Both the position numbers and the translations under genes were made by a program. Below are positions 8,248 through 16,824 of a stretch of 64,000 nucleotides of DNA, piece by piece. The DNA comes from Paenibacillus piri. Lineage in GTDB: Bacteria > Bacillota > Bacilli > Paenibacillales > NBRC-103111. The first letter of the stretch is position 1; each line of letters opens with the position of its first letter. The stretch covers positions 1-64,000 of the forward strand of contig NZ_SMRT01000012.1 of NCBI RefSeq assembly GCF_004354045.1, in the 5' to 3' direction. The notes beneath the pieces are model-generated. The model saw nothing but the letters and a program-made list of their open reading frames with translations. It had not been told where the DNA came from and did not search any database.

Positions 8248-11001
8248 TTGTCCTACCAGTCTGAGGCGCAACTTGAGAAAAATTTGATTGAGCAACTTGT
8301 TCGTCAAGGATATGAGCAAGTTACGATAAATGATTATGATTCGATACTTGAAAACTTTAGACAACAGTTAAATAGGTTCAACGAGAAGAAATTAAACGGT
8401 CAGCCACTTACTGATGCGGAGTTTAGCCGGTTCTTAACCCAGATTGACGGAAAAAGTATTTTCGACTCCGCTAAGATCCTCAGGGATAAACAGGTGTTCC
8501 AACGTGATGATGGAACAGAGGTTTATTTGGAACTGATGAATACTCGTGACTGGTGTAAAAACAACTTTCAGGTAACCAACCAGACTACCGTCGAAGGAAA
8601 ATATAAAAACCGCTATGATGTAACCTTGTTTATTAACGGACTTCCGGTAATACAAATTGAGCTAAAGCGCCGCGGCTTGGATTTCAAAGAGGCGTTTAAT
8701 CAGATACAGCGGTATCGAAAGCACTCATTCCGAGGACTTTACCGTTACCTGCAGATGTTCATCGTAAGTAATGGGGTAGATACGAAGTACTTTGCCAACT
8801 CCGATGGCGACATATTGTTCTCTCACACATTTTTCTGGTCGGATGCGGAAAATAATCGGATCGCAAATTTAAGTGAGTTCGTATCAAGTTTTTTAGAAAA
8901 ATGCCACATGTCGAAAATGATCGCAAGATATATGGTACTTAACGAGACTGAGAAGCAGCTAATGGTTATGCGTCCATACCAGGTCTTTGCGGTAGAGGCA
9001 CTTGTTAAACGTGCCTTGGAGACCAAGAACAACGGTTACATCTGGCATACTACAGGTAGCGGTAAGACATTGACTTCCTTTAAGTCGAGCCAGATTTTAG
9101 CCAACGAACCGCACATTAAAAAGGTATTTTTCCTTGTTGACCGTAAGGATTTGGACAGTCAAACGTTGGCGGAGTTTAATAAGTTTGAACCTGACTCGGT
9201 TGACATGACTGATGATACGAGTAAGTTGGTAACACAAATTTCGGACCTAACAAAGCCGTTAATCGTTACAACAATTCAAAAGATGGCGAATGCCATAAAA
9301 AACCCACGTTATGAAGCAATAATGAAGCCGTATCAGCAAGAAAGGGTCGTCTTTATCATCGACGAGTGTCACCGTAGCCAGTTTGGTAAAATGAAGAAGC
9401 TCGTTGATAACCATTTTAAACAGGCACAGTATTTTGGATTTACAGGCACACCACTCTTTGAGGTAAACAAGAGCCAGGATGGTCGAGTAACTGCTGATAT
9501 CTTTGAAAAATGCCTTCATACGTATCTAATTAAAGATGCTATCAATGATGGCAATGTCTTGGGATTCTCGGTTGACTATGTTAAGACAGTCGATGTTAAG
9601 GTCGATGAGAACGATAAAACCAAAGTAAAAGGTATTTTGACTGATGAGGTATGGATGCATGATGAGCGTATTCAAATGATTGCAGAGAACATCCTAACTC
9701 ATCATGAACGTAAGTCTCGCAGTAAAGGCTACACCGGCTTATTTACTGTAGACAGTATCCCAATGTTGATTAAGTACTACGACACCTTCAAGTCGATGTC
9801 CCACAATTTGAAGGTGGCTGGTATCTTCACCTATGGTCAGAATGAGGATAGTGAAGGTGATGGTCAGGACGAGCATTCTAGAGACAGCCTTGAACGTATT
9901 ATTAAGGATTACAATGGGATGTTCGGCACGAACTTTTCTACCGATAAGTATCAAGGTTATTTCGCAGACGTCTCCAAGCGGGTAAAGACAGCGCAGATCG
10001 ATGTCTTACTTGTAGTAAACATTTTCTTAACAGGGTTCGACAGCAAGACCTTGAATATACTCTATATGGATCGCTTCCTGAAATATCATAATTTGGTTCA
10101 GGCTTTCTCGAGAACAAACCGTACTGAGAAGGCAACCAAGCCATACGGTAACGTCGTATGTTTCCGCAATTTGAAGGAAGATACCGATGAGGCGATTCGC
10201 TTGTTCTCGAAGACGGACAATGTAGACGATGTTTTGATGAAGAGCTACGACGATTATCTTCAAATGTTTAAAGCCGCACTTGCTAAAGTGAAAGCTCTAG
10301 CTTCGACACCTGCTTCGGTCGATAATTTAGAACGTGAAGAAGAAAAGCAGGAGTTTGTTGTTAGCTTTAGGGATCTCACGAAGTACTTGACACGACTAGA
10401 GACTTTCACCGAGTTCGAGTTTGATCCTGAGCGCTTGGGTATCGAAGAACAAACGTATCAGGATTATAAGAGTAAGTACCTCCGTATCTACGAAGAAGTG
10501 AAGCGTGGTGGGGGTAAAGAATCAATTTTGGCAAACGTCGACTTCTTGATCGAGTTGATGCATACAGACCGGATTAATGTAAGCTACATTATGAATCTAA
10601 TCAAGAACATTGATTTCGATAACGAGGAGCAACGTAAGAAGTCCGTTAAGGATATCGAGAACGAGATCGATCGATCAGACAGCGAGGAACTTAGACTCAA
10701 GGCAAAACTGCTCAAAGACTTCTTGCAGAAAGTCGTACCCACACTTACTAATGCTGATTCGGTGGATGAAACCTACAATGCGTTCGAACTTGAAGAGCGT
10801 ACAAAAGAAATTGAAGCATTTGCTGGTGAAGTCGGATTAGCCTCCGAAGATATTCAAGGATTTGTCCAAGAATTTGAGTACGGTGGCTTCGTTAATCAGC
10901 AGGAAATAAGTGACGCTGTAAAGCTACCGTTCCTTCAGAAGAGAACGATGATTCAACGCATCATTGAGTTCATCACAGAACACACAAAACGATATTCATA
11001 A
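8248..11001 (+). CDS. hsdR: type I restriction enzyme, R subunit
   Basis: I chose TTG 8248 because GAGGGGG precedes it at eight bases and the protein then begins (M)SYQSEAQLEKNLIEQL, the usual HsdR start; two upstream GTG codons lack a site. The N-terminal nuclease has VTLFINGLPVIQIELKRRG (D ... E-x-K). The helicase motor has HTTGSGKTLTS (Walker A), DECHRSQ (motif II), GFTGTP (motif III), and the later motifs LTGFDSKTLNILY and QAFSRTNR. The C-terminal helical region binds the methylase. It cuts unmethylated DNA after translocation. All motors and catalytic residues are intact. Confidence 0.95.
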   Translation: MSYQSEAQLEKNLIEQLVRQGYEQVTINDYDSILENFRQQLNRFNEKKLNGQPLTDAEFSRFLTQIDGKSIFDSAKILRDKQVFQRDDGTEVYLELMNTRDWCKNNFQVTNQTTVEGKYKNRYDVTLFINGLPVIQIELKRRGLDFKEAFNQIQRYRKHSFRGLYRYLQMFIVSNGVDTKYFANSDGDILFSHTFFWSDAENNRIANLSEFVSSFLEKCHMSKMIARYMVLNETEKQLMVMRPYQVFAVEALVKRALETKNNGYIWHTTGSGKTLTSFKSSQILANEPHIKKVFFLVDRKDLDSQTLAEFNKFEPDSVDMTDDTSKLVTQISDLTKPLIVTTIQKMANAIKNPRYEAIMKPYQQERVVFIIDECHRSQFGKMKKLVDNHFKQAQYFGFTGTPLFEVNKSQDGRVTADIFEKCLHTYLIKDAINDGNVLGFSVDYVKTVDVKVDENDKTKVKGILTDEVWMHDERIQMIAENILTHHERKSRSKGYTGLFTVDSIPMLIKYYDTFKSMSHNLKVAGIFTYGQNEDSEGDGQDEHSRDSLERIIKDYNGMFGTNFSTDKYQGYFADVSKRVKTAQIDVLLVVNIFLTGFDSKTLNILYMDRFLKYHNLVQAFSRTNRTEKATKPYGNVVCFRNLKEDTDEAIRLFSKTDNVDDVLMKSYDDYLQMFKAALAKVKALASTPASVDNLEREEEKQEFVVSFRDLTKYLTRLETFTEFEFDPERLGIEEQTYQDYKSKYLRIYEEVKRGGGKESILANVDFLIELMHTDRINVSYIMNLIKNIDFDNEEQRKKSVKDIENEIDRSDSEELRLKAKLLKDFLQKVVPTLTNADSVDETYNAFELEERTKEIEAFAGEVGLASEDIQGFVQEFEYGGFVNQQEISDAVKLPFLQKRTMIQRIIEFITEHTKRYS

Positions 11002-11021
11002 TGCTATTTTGATAAATAGCA
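11002..11021. repeat. palindrome copy 1 after hsdR
   Basis: TGCTATTT-TGAT-AAATAGCA, a perfect eight-base palindrome directly after the hsdR stop. A second copy lies at 11076. Confidence 0.6.
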
Positions 11022-11051
11022 GAAAGGGGCTTGCCTTTTCTGCTATTTTTT
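11014..11051 (+). terminator. terminator after hsdR
   Basis: AAATAGCAG...CTGCTATTT long hairpin followed by TTTT. It shares its left arm with palindrome copy 1, so two alternative hairpins compete. Confidence 0.6.
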
Positions 11052-11075
11052 ATTATTATGGAGACATCAATAAAA

Positions 11076-11095
11076 TGCTATTTCGTCAAATAGCA
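11076..11095. repeat. palindrome copy 2 before the half-size hsdS
   Basis: TGCTATTT-CGTC-AAATAGCA: the same arms as copy 1 with a different four-base loop, 17 bases before the TTG start of the next gene. It could be an operator or an RNA hairpin covering the ribosome binding site. Confidence 0.55.
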
Positions 11096-11112
11096 GTTAG
11101 GGGAGGGTTGGG

Positions 11113-11721
11113 TTGAATTTAGAACAATGTGCGTTGGTCACGCAAGGAGCGTTTCTCTCGCGCGTACAGTCAGTGCCAGTAACTGAAGAAGAAAAGCTTG
11201 GGCTTCATAAGTGTCCTTTGTATTCTATGAAGGAAATGAATGAGTGGTTAAGTCCAGACCCAAACGTCTTATCGGATAATGCCCAAGAGGTGTATGTATC
11301 TTATGATCGTGTGGATTCATTACCTATTGCAAGAGAAGGATGGGTCTTAATCAGTCTCACTGGTCAACGTGCGGTCGCTTTAAAGCAGGAGCATGTAGGT
11401 AAACTTATTCCCTCAAATTTTGCAATTATTGAGCCTACAAGGGTATTATCTCCTGACTACTTGGAGTGGTTTATTAATGAGCATCCTGATTGCCGAAAGC
11501 AACTTAAACTCGCTACGCAAGGCTCTAGCGTCGCAGCATTATCGATTCAAATGCTTAGAACATTAGAGATTATTTTGCCACCTATGACAGACCAGATAAA
11601 GGTTGGTAGAGTCCATAGGTTGTTACACCGGAAAAATCGCTTGCTACAAGAGAAAATCGTGCTTGAGCAGCAGTATGCTAGACAAATCATAATGGGGTAT
11701 ATCAAGGAGGAGCATAAATGA
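11113..11721 (+). CDS. half-size HsdS-like specificity protein (single target-recognition domain)
   Basis: This 202-residue protein is about half the length of a normal HsdS. Its N-terminal ~150 residues look like one target-recognition domain. RTLEIILPPMTDQIKVGRVHRLL followed by a long helix (RKNRLLQEKIVLEQQYARQII) is the conserved end of such a domain plus its coiled coil. TTG start with GGAGGG. It overlaps hsdM by four bases (ATGA). Half-size S proteins can dimerise to give a palindromic target or partner another S; which applies here is unknown. Confidence 0.75.
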   Translation: MNLEQCALVTQGAFLSRVQSVPVTEEEKLGLHKCPLYSMKEMNEWLSPDPNVLSDNAQEVYVSYDRVDSLPIAREGWVLISLTGQRAVALKQEHVGKLIPSNFAIIEPTRVLSPDYLEWFINEHPDCRKQLKLATQGSSVAALSIQMLRTLEIILPPMTDQIKVGRVHRLLHRKNRLLQEKIVLEQQYARQIIMGYIKEEHK

Positions 11722-13271
11722 CTACAACTGAATTACAGCGTCAGCAGCAAGCTGATTTGCATAAGAAGCTTTGGGATATGGCGAACGATCTTCGGGGTCA
11801 AATGGAAGCTTATGAGTTCAAGAACTACATACTGGGCTTGATTTTCTACAGGTTCTTGTCTGAAAAGACTGAAGCACGGGTAAATAAACTGCTTGAGGAA
11901 GATAAAATCAGCTACAAAGATGCTTGGAAGAACGATGACTACCGCAATGCCCTGAAAGATGAGCTCATTCAGCAGATTGGTTATGTAATTGAGCCAGAGT
12001 ATCTTTTCTCAAACATGATTGAAGAAATCGCTAAAGGCGAACAAGGTAAATTCGATATCGAAATGCTTCAACAAGCAGTAAATGCCGTTACTGAATCAAC
12101 ACTCGGAGCAGCGAGTCAGGATGACTTTCAACATCTCTTCGATGATATGGACTTGGCATCTTCCAAATTAGGTCGTGATGTAAAATCCCGATCCAAGCTT
12201 ATTGCAAAAGTCATGGCGAATATTAGCGAGATTCCTTTCTTGCACGATGACGTTGAGATAGATGTCTTAGGCGATGCTTATGAATATCTGATTGGTCAGT
12301 TTGCCGCAACAGCGGGTAAGAAAGCTGGCGAGTTTTACACACCACAACAGGTGTCCAAGATCTTAGCGAAGATTGTAACAGTCGGCAAAAAGGATTTGAA
12401 AAACGTTTATGACCCAACCTGTGGCTCCGCATCATTGTCTTTACGGGTAGGTAAGGAAGCTAATGTTAGAAAGTACTACGGTCAAGAAAAGACATCTACA
12501 ACTTATAACTTGGCTCGAATGAACATGCTCTTGCATGATGTCTCCTACCAGAATTTCGATATTCAAAATGCTGATACTTTGGAAGAGCCACGTCACCTAG
12601 ATCTTCGTTTTGAAGCGATTGTCGCAAATCCTCCATACTCTGCAAAGTGGTCTGCAGATGAAAAGTTTTTGAATGATGAACGGTATAGCGCATATGGCAG
12701 ACTCGCACCTTCGTCTAAAGCGGATTTTGCCTTTATTCAACATATGATCCATCAACTTGACGATAATGGCACAATGGCAGTGGTTCTGCCGCACGGAGTA
12801 CTGTTCAGAGGGGCGGCAGAAGGGATTATTCGTAAGTACTTGATAGAGGAAAAGAACTACTTAGATGCTGTAATCGGTCTACCGGCAAATATCTTTTTTG
12901 GCACATCGATTCCAACTTGCATTTTGGTTTTCAAAAAGTGCCGAAAAGATGATGAAAACATCCTGTTCATAGATGCATCTAATGACTTTGAGAAGGGAAA
13001 GAACCAGAACCGTTTGCGTGATGAAGATGTTGAGAGAATTGTTGAAACATATATGAGTCGTCCGACTATCGAGAAGTATTCTTACGCAGCAAAGCTTGAA
13101 GAGGTTAAGGAACACGATTATAACCTTAACATCCCACGGTATGTTGATACCTTTGAGGAAGAGAAAACAATTGATACTCATGCTGTAAAAGCAAGGCTTA
13201 ATGCTATTGACAAAGAGATAGAAGATATAGACAAAGAGCTTGAGAAATACCTCAATGAACTGGGGGTGTAA
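11718..13271 (+). CDS. hsdM: type I restriction-modification system, M subunit (N6-adenine methyltransferase)
   Basis: A 517-residue methylase. The N-terminal HsdM_N helical domain (residues 1-150, LWDMANDLRGQMEAYEFKNYILGLIFYR) precedes GEFYTPQQVSKIL and the SAM-binding YDPTCGSASLSLRVGKE. The catalytic motif is VANPPYSAKW (NPPY), and the end is a coiled coil (DKEIEDIDKELEKYL) that contacts HsdS. It methylates adenine and is required for restriction too. All motifs are intact. It overlaps the half-size S gene upstream and sits six bases from the full-size S gene. Confidence 0.95.
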   Translation: MTTTELQRQQQADLHKKLWDMANDLRGQMEAYEFKNYILGLIFYRFLSEKTEARVNKLLEEDKISYKDAWKNDDYRNALKDELIQQIGYVIEPEYLFSNMIEEIAKGEQGKFDIEMLQQAVNAVTESTLGAASQDDFQHLFDDMDLASSKLGRDVKSRSKLIAKVMANISEIPFLHDDVEIDVLGDAYEYLIGQFAATAGKKAGEFYTPQQVSKILAKIVTVGKKDLKNVYDPTCGSASLSLRVGKEANVRKYYGQEKTSTTYNLARMNMLLHDVSYQNFDIQNADTLEEPRHLDLRFEAIVANPPYSAKWSADEKFLNDERYSAYGRLAPSSKADFAFIQHMIHQLDDNGTMAVVLPHGVLFRGAAEGIIRKYLIEEKNYLDAVIGLPANIFFGTSIPTCILVFKKCRKDDENILFIDASNDFEKGKNQNRLRDEDVERIVETYMSRPTIEKYSYAAKLEEVKEHDYNLNIPRYVDTFEEEKTIDTHAVKARLNAIDKEIEDIDKELEKYLNELGV

Positions 13272-13276
13272 GACAA

Positions 13277-14527
13277 TTGGAACCTTTATTGCGCTTTCCT
13301 GAATTCCATGACAAGTGGGATCGAAAAACATTGGATCAACTGCTTCAGTTTAAGAATGGAATTAATGCTTCAAAAGAACAGTATGGACATGGAAGGAAGT
13401 TTATTAACGTTTTAGATATCCTTAATAACGACTATATAAAGTACGAACTAATCAAGGACTCGGTAAGTGTCAGTTTTTCGCAAGAAGAAGCTTATAGAGT
13501 AGAATATGGTGACTTGTTGTTCTTAAGGAGTTCAGAAACAAGAGATGATGTTGGAAAGTGCAACGTTTACCTTGATGAAGATACCCCTGCCTTATTTGGC
13601 GGGTTTGTGATTAGGGGCAAGAAGGCTGCGGAGTACGATCCATACTTCTTAAAGCTACTCTTAAATGCTTCTAGTGCACGTAATCAGATATCAAGTAAAT
13701 CCGGCGGTAGTACACGTTATAACGTTAGTCAAGATATCTTAGAGTCTGTTATAGTTTCTTTGCCGACTATCAGCGAGCAGGTGAAGGTATCTAGATTCTT
13801 CACATTACTTGATAAAAAAATAAGGAAACAACATGAGAAGATCGAGCAACTAGAACTATTTCAAAAGGGATTATTGCAGAAAATCTTTTCGCAAGAGATC
13901 CGTTTCAAAGATGAGAATGGATTGGATTATCCCGAATGGAGTATAGGCACTTTAGGGGAGCTAGGATCATTTATTAAGAGCTACAGCTTCTCGCGTAGTA
14001 TGGAAGGGGAAGGTGAATATCGACACATCCATTACGGTGATATTCACTCTAAATTTAGCGGAATAATTGATTCTCAAACGGAGCTTCCTTCAATATCTGT
14101 TGAAGCGGGTGAAACTTCATATACACTCCTCACTGATGGTGATGTTCTTTTCGCTGATGCTTCCGAAGACACATCTGATCTTGGTAAATGTGTCGTCCTG
14201 TTGGAAGTTAACCGAAGAAAGATCATAGGAGGTCTGCATACTCATTGCTTTAGAACCAATAATCATCTTGATCCCCTATTCCTACAATTCTTCACAAAAA
14301 CGGACGAGTATAGGAGATTCATCAAAGTTAATGCAAATGGGGTTTCAGTCTACGGGCTATCAAAACCTGCTTTATCAAGTCTGGAAATCCCTTTACCTGA
14401 CATTGAAGAACAGAAAAAGATATCCGGTTTCCTGTATAAGTTATCGAAAAAGATTGAGTTGCTCAAACAGAAAAAGATTGAGTTAGAAGCAATGAAGCGA
14501 GGCTTTATTAGTCAGATGTTTGTTTAA
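13277..14527 (+). CDS. hsdS: type I restriction-modification system, S (specificity) subunit
   Basis: A full-size 416-residue HsdS with two target-recognition domains. The first, FHDKWDRKTLDQLLQFKNGI, ends in VSLPTISEQVKVSRFFTLLDKKI plus a helix. The second, LDYPEWSIGTLGELGSFIKSYS, ends in IPLPDIEEQKKISGFLYKLSKKIELL plus a helix. The pseudo-twofold plan is typical. It determines the bipartite DNA target. TTG start with GGGGGTG upstream; a terminator follows. Confidence 0.93.
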   Translation: MEPLLRFPEFHDKWDRKTLDQLLQFKNGINASKEQYGHGRKFINVLDILNNDYIKYELIKDSVSVSFSQEEAYRVEYGDLLFLRSSETRDDVGKCNVYLDEDTPALFGGFVIRGKKAAEYDPYFLKLLLNASSARNQISSKSGGSTRYNVSQDILESVIVSLPTISEQVKVSRFFTLLDKKIRKQHEKIEQLELFQKGLLQKIFSQEIRFKDENGLDYPEWSIGTLGELGSFIKSYSFSRSMEGEGEYRHIHYGDIHSKFSGIIDSQTELPSISVEAGETSYTLLTDGDVLFADASEDTSDLGKCVVLLEVNRRKIIGGLHTHCFRTNNHLDPLFLQFFTKTDEYRRFIKVNANGVSVYGLSKPALSSLEIPLPDIEEQKKISGFLYKLSKKIELLKQKKIELEAMKRGFISQMFV

Positions 14528-14534
14528 TTGAACG

Positions 14535-14565
14535 AAGCAGGGGGAATCGAGTCCCCTTGCTTTTT
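14535..14565 (+). terminator. terminator of the hsd operon
   Basis: AAGCAGGGG / CCCCTTGCTT-type stem with a seven-base loop and a T run; it may serve the convergent gene as well. Confidence 0.7.
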
Positions 14566-14920
14566 ATTCTTCACTACTCTTTTTAACCACCCAACAATGC
14601 CCCTTAACATCAACATAGAAATCCCACACCTTAGGATCATACTCCACGCCATTATTCCTCGCCCCAAGAAAGCTCACAGCCTCCGAAACCATTTCTTCGT
14701 AACCGAGCCGTAATTCCTCGTACTCCACCATCATCTGTTCAATCTGATTCTTTTTAAACTCCATTATATCAATCATTTTCCGTAATGACTCAGTTCTCTG
14801 CTTGGTCAAAACTCCGATGTATTTCCCGTGTTGTTCGACGAGCTCGTCATTTTGCTTAAAGTTATGCTTTACAAGTTCAAACTGGGCTTTTCGAGAGAGA
14901 AAATCGTAGATTTCCGCCAT
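14564..14920 (-). CDS. hypothetical coiled-coil protein
   Basis: I prefer the ATG at 14920 (GGAG nine bases upstream) over one at 14935. The 118-residue protein is mostly one long amphipathic helix (residues 15-95, QFELVKHNFKQNDELVEQHG and IEQMMVEYEELRLGYEEMV) ending in a small beta-rich tail (VWDFYVDVKGHCWVVKK). No known family. It converges on hsdS, sharing the terminator region. Confidence 0.55.
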   Translation of the reverse strand: MAEIYDFLSRKAQFELVKHNFKQNDELVEQHGKYIGVLTKQRTESLRKMIDIMEFKKNQIEQMMVEYEELRLGYEEMVSEAVSFLGARNNGVEYDPKVWDFYVDVKGHCWVVKKSSEE

Positions 14921-15190
14921 ATACGCCATCTCCATATTGGGTTTTTATCTAATATACACAGGTTTCTCCTAAAATTCTACCAGTGTAGTTTAATCCATTC
15001 CTGAGGCATTTAACGGCTCTCTGGCTGGCGTTGTGCTACTTTGCGCCCGATGTATCTGATGCCCTTTTTATCGCCCTAAACGGTGTCAATTTCGTTAAAG
15101 GGGTTGCAAGATTGGCAAAAATACGCTAACGTCAACAACCAACGAATATGAGGTTTCATTTAACCTATAACCTTAATGGGGGCGTTATCA

Positions 15191-15478
15191 ATGAACTGTC
15201 AAAAGTGTGAAGGAAATAACGATGTAATCGCTTTTCAAAAAGGAGCCGAGCGAATGGTGCTCTGTGCCGATTGCCGCCTTCAGCTGTTAGCTCCGCATTT
15301 TCAGGTTCCCGAAAGCCGGTGGAGCAATAGTGCATGCCTGGGCTATGCGATCTTGGGGGCGCAGCGTCTCGGTTATAGTCAGAATCAGATAAAGGAATTG
15401 GTCAGAGCCGTATACAGCGAATTCGATCTGACTAGTATTGCAGAGGCTACAGTAGTCTACGAGTTATCACCCTATTGA
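15191..15478 (+). CDS. small zinc-ribbon-like hypothetical protein
   Basis: ATG 15191 follows GGGGGCG; the in-frame ATG at 15176 lies over that site. The 95-residue protein has C-x2-C (NCQKCEG) and C-x2-C (VLCADCRLQ) pairs about 20 residues apart, a zinc-ribbon layout. A helical part (LGYSQNQIKELVRAVYSEFD) follows. It overlaps the ribosome binding region of the next small Cys-rich gene, so the two are one unit. Confidence 0.6.
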   Translation: MNCQKCEGNNDVIAFQKGAERMVLCADCRLQLLAPHFQVPESRWSNSACLGYAILGAQRLGYSQNQIKELVRAVYSEFDLTSIAEATVVYELSPY

Positions 15479-15492
15479 GGGGGTCAAATTTT

Positions 15493-15768
15493 ATGAACCA
15501 TGAGCAATGTGAGCATCCTAATCAGCGGTATCATCAACATTCCTTGACCTGTTCGGACTGCAAGCAGCCGGGGCTGGACCAGTCCTTGAGTGAAAATGAT
15601 TATCCGGCTTTATTCACCGAAGTGTATCTTAATTCGGACACTGGTTTCAGCGTCATCAAGATTAACAACCACATTGATAAAGTAACATTTTATCGAGGCT
15701 TCGATGGTAACACCGAATGCCTTGGGACGTTTCACGATCTGCAGGAAGCTATCGCCATACAGTGGTAA
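15493..15768 (+). CDS. small Cys/His-rich hypothetical protein
   Basis: ATG 15493 after GAGGGGG; the TTG at 15475 overlaps that site. The 91-residue protein begins with Cys/His-rich sequence (CEHPNQRYHQHSLTCSDC), probably a zinc site, then a beta-rich part (VYLNSDTGFSVIKINNH). No known family. A strong terminator follows. Confidence 0.6.
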   Translation: MNHEQCEHPNQRYHQHSLTCSDCKQPGLDQSLSENDYPALFTEVYLNSDTGFSVIKINNHIDKVTFYRGFDGNTECLGTFHDLQEAIAIQW

Positions 15769-15774
15769 CAGAAG

Positions 15775-15806
15775 GCGCCGCGGCTAAAGTTCGGCGCTTT
15801 TTTTTT
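15775..15806 (+). terminator. terminator after the Cys-rich gene pair
   Basis: GCGCCG / CGGCGC stem followed by nine T. Confidence 0.75.
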
Positions 15807-16049
15807 ATTGGAGAAGTCTTCTTACTGCAGGAGAATCAGTTTTATAAAATCATCGACAATTTTAGAACGACAAGGATATTTTTATAAAAACCGAAGGAGG
15901 AATTAAAAATAGCACCTATTCTGTGCAGCATGACTGTATTATCGGTCAGCCAAACGGAATGGGTGATTTTTTTTTCGTAAAATTGAAGTAGACGGTTACC
16001 GATATTATATTTAGATGAGGTTGGTGAAATAATTCAACGAGGTGGTAGC

Positions 16050-16793
16050 ATGAGTAGAGAAAATCAGAAGCAGTATGGAAAATCCGATACTAAGAAAAGG
16101 GTCGAGCACCTAGGTAAGCAAATTATTAAGGAAAATATGAGTCCTGAGGAACGTGAGCATCTCGGTAGTAAGTGGAATACTCTACACTTCAAAGAGCTTT
16201 ATGGTCTAAGCTCAATCCAAACAACTAGGAATGAAGGCGGCACTGATATGAAGCCAGTGGCTGTCCTTTTGGAGACTGATATTGATATTGATGATGTTCC
16301 AGTTATCGATGTTACGATAGACAAAGATACAGGTATTAACCTTGAAACAGATATTGGGTCGAGACAAGTAAAGGCAGGAGAAGAGTTCTGCCTTTCTTAT
16401 TATGAATTCATGTTTTTAGTGATTCGTGATGAGTATGCGGGATTCGTGAGTTACGGAGGTTATAAAGCGGTATGTCTCTCTGTAAAGACTGCTGTTAAAT
16501 TTGATAAGCGCGAAGGCAAAAAGTCGTATGAGTTCTTGGAAATAGATGAGGATTTGAACTTCGAATTACTTGAGGTTGAAAACAGCCCAGGGAAGTTTAA
16601 GCTCCCAATACCAACGATTACTTTCGTTCAAGGTAAGGACGAAGATGGCAATGGCTTTAGTTTCGGTGCAATTCGTGATTACCTAGAGGCTATTGACGAG
16701 AAGACTGAGGATGGTTGGAAGATAAAATTGAAGTACATGGATAGCGAAGATATTAGTCGCTTTCAGGCTTTAATCGACAAACACGCTAACTGA
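16050..16793 (+). CDS. hypothetical protein (247 residues)
   Basis: GAGGTGG precedes ATG 16050. The first ~65 residues are charged and helical; from MKPVAVLLETDIDIDDVPVI onward the protein looks beta-rich, with AGEEFCLSYYEFMFLVIRDEYAGF and a helical end ISRFQALIDKHAN. The second half could be a separate small domain beginning at an internal Met. I know no family. It converges on the unknown gene at 16811 and shares a terminator with it. Confidence 0.6.
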   Translation: MSRENQKQYGKSDTKKRVEHLGKQIIKENMSPEEREHLGSKWNTLHFKELYGLSSIQTTRNEGGTDMKPVAVLLETDIDIDDVPVIDVTIDKDTGINLETDIGSRQVKAGEEFCLSYYEFMFLVIRDEYAGFVSYGGYKAVCLSVKTAVKFDKREGKKSYEFLEIDEDLNFELLEVENSPGKFKLPIPTITFVQGKDEDGNGFSFGAIRDYLEAIDEKTEDGWKIKLKYMDSEDISRFQALIDKHAN

Positions 16794-16798
16794 ACTAA

Positions 16799-16824
16799 GA
16801 AGAGCCGGCGTTATTCGGCTCTTT
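16799..16824. terminator. bidirectional terminator
   Basis: AAGAGCCG / CGGCTCTT stem flanked by A and T runs between convergent genes; the minus-strand stop codon lies inside it. Confidence 0.7.

Noticed and set aside
12879..13331. 150-residue minus-strand ORF
   Set aside because: Antisense of the hsdM 3' end; Phe/Cys-rich shadow.
15893..15990. Short frame after GAAGGAGGAATTAAA
   Set aside because: Strong Shine-Dalgarno-like sequence but no standard start at a proper distance and a product of about 30 residues with no features.
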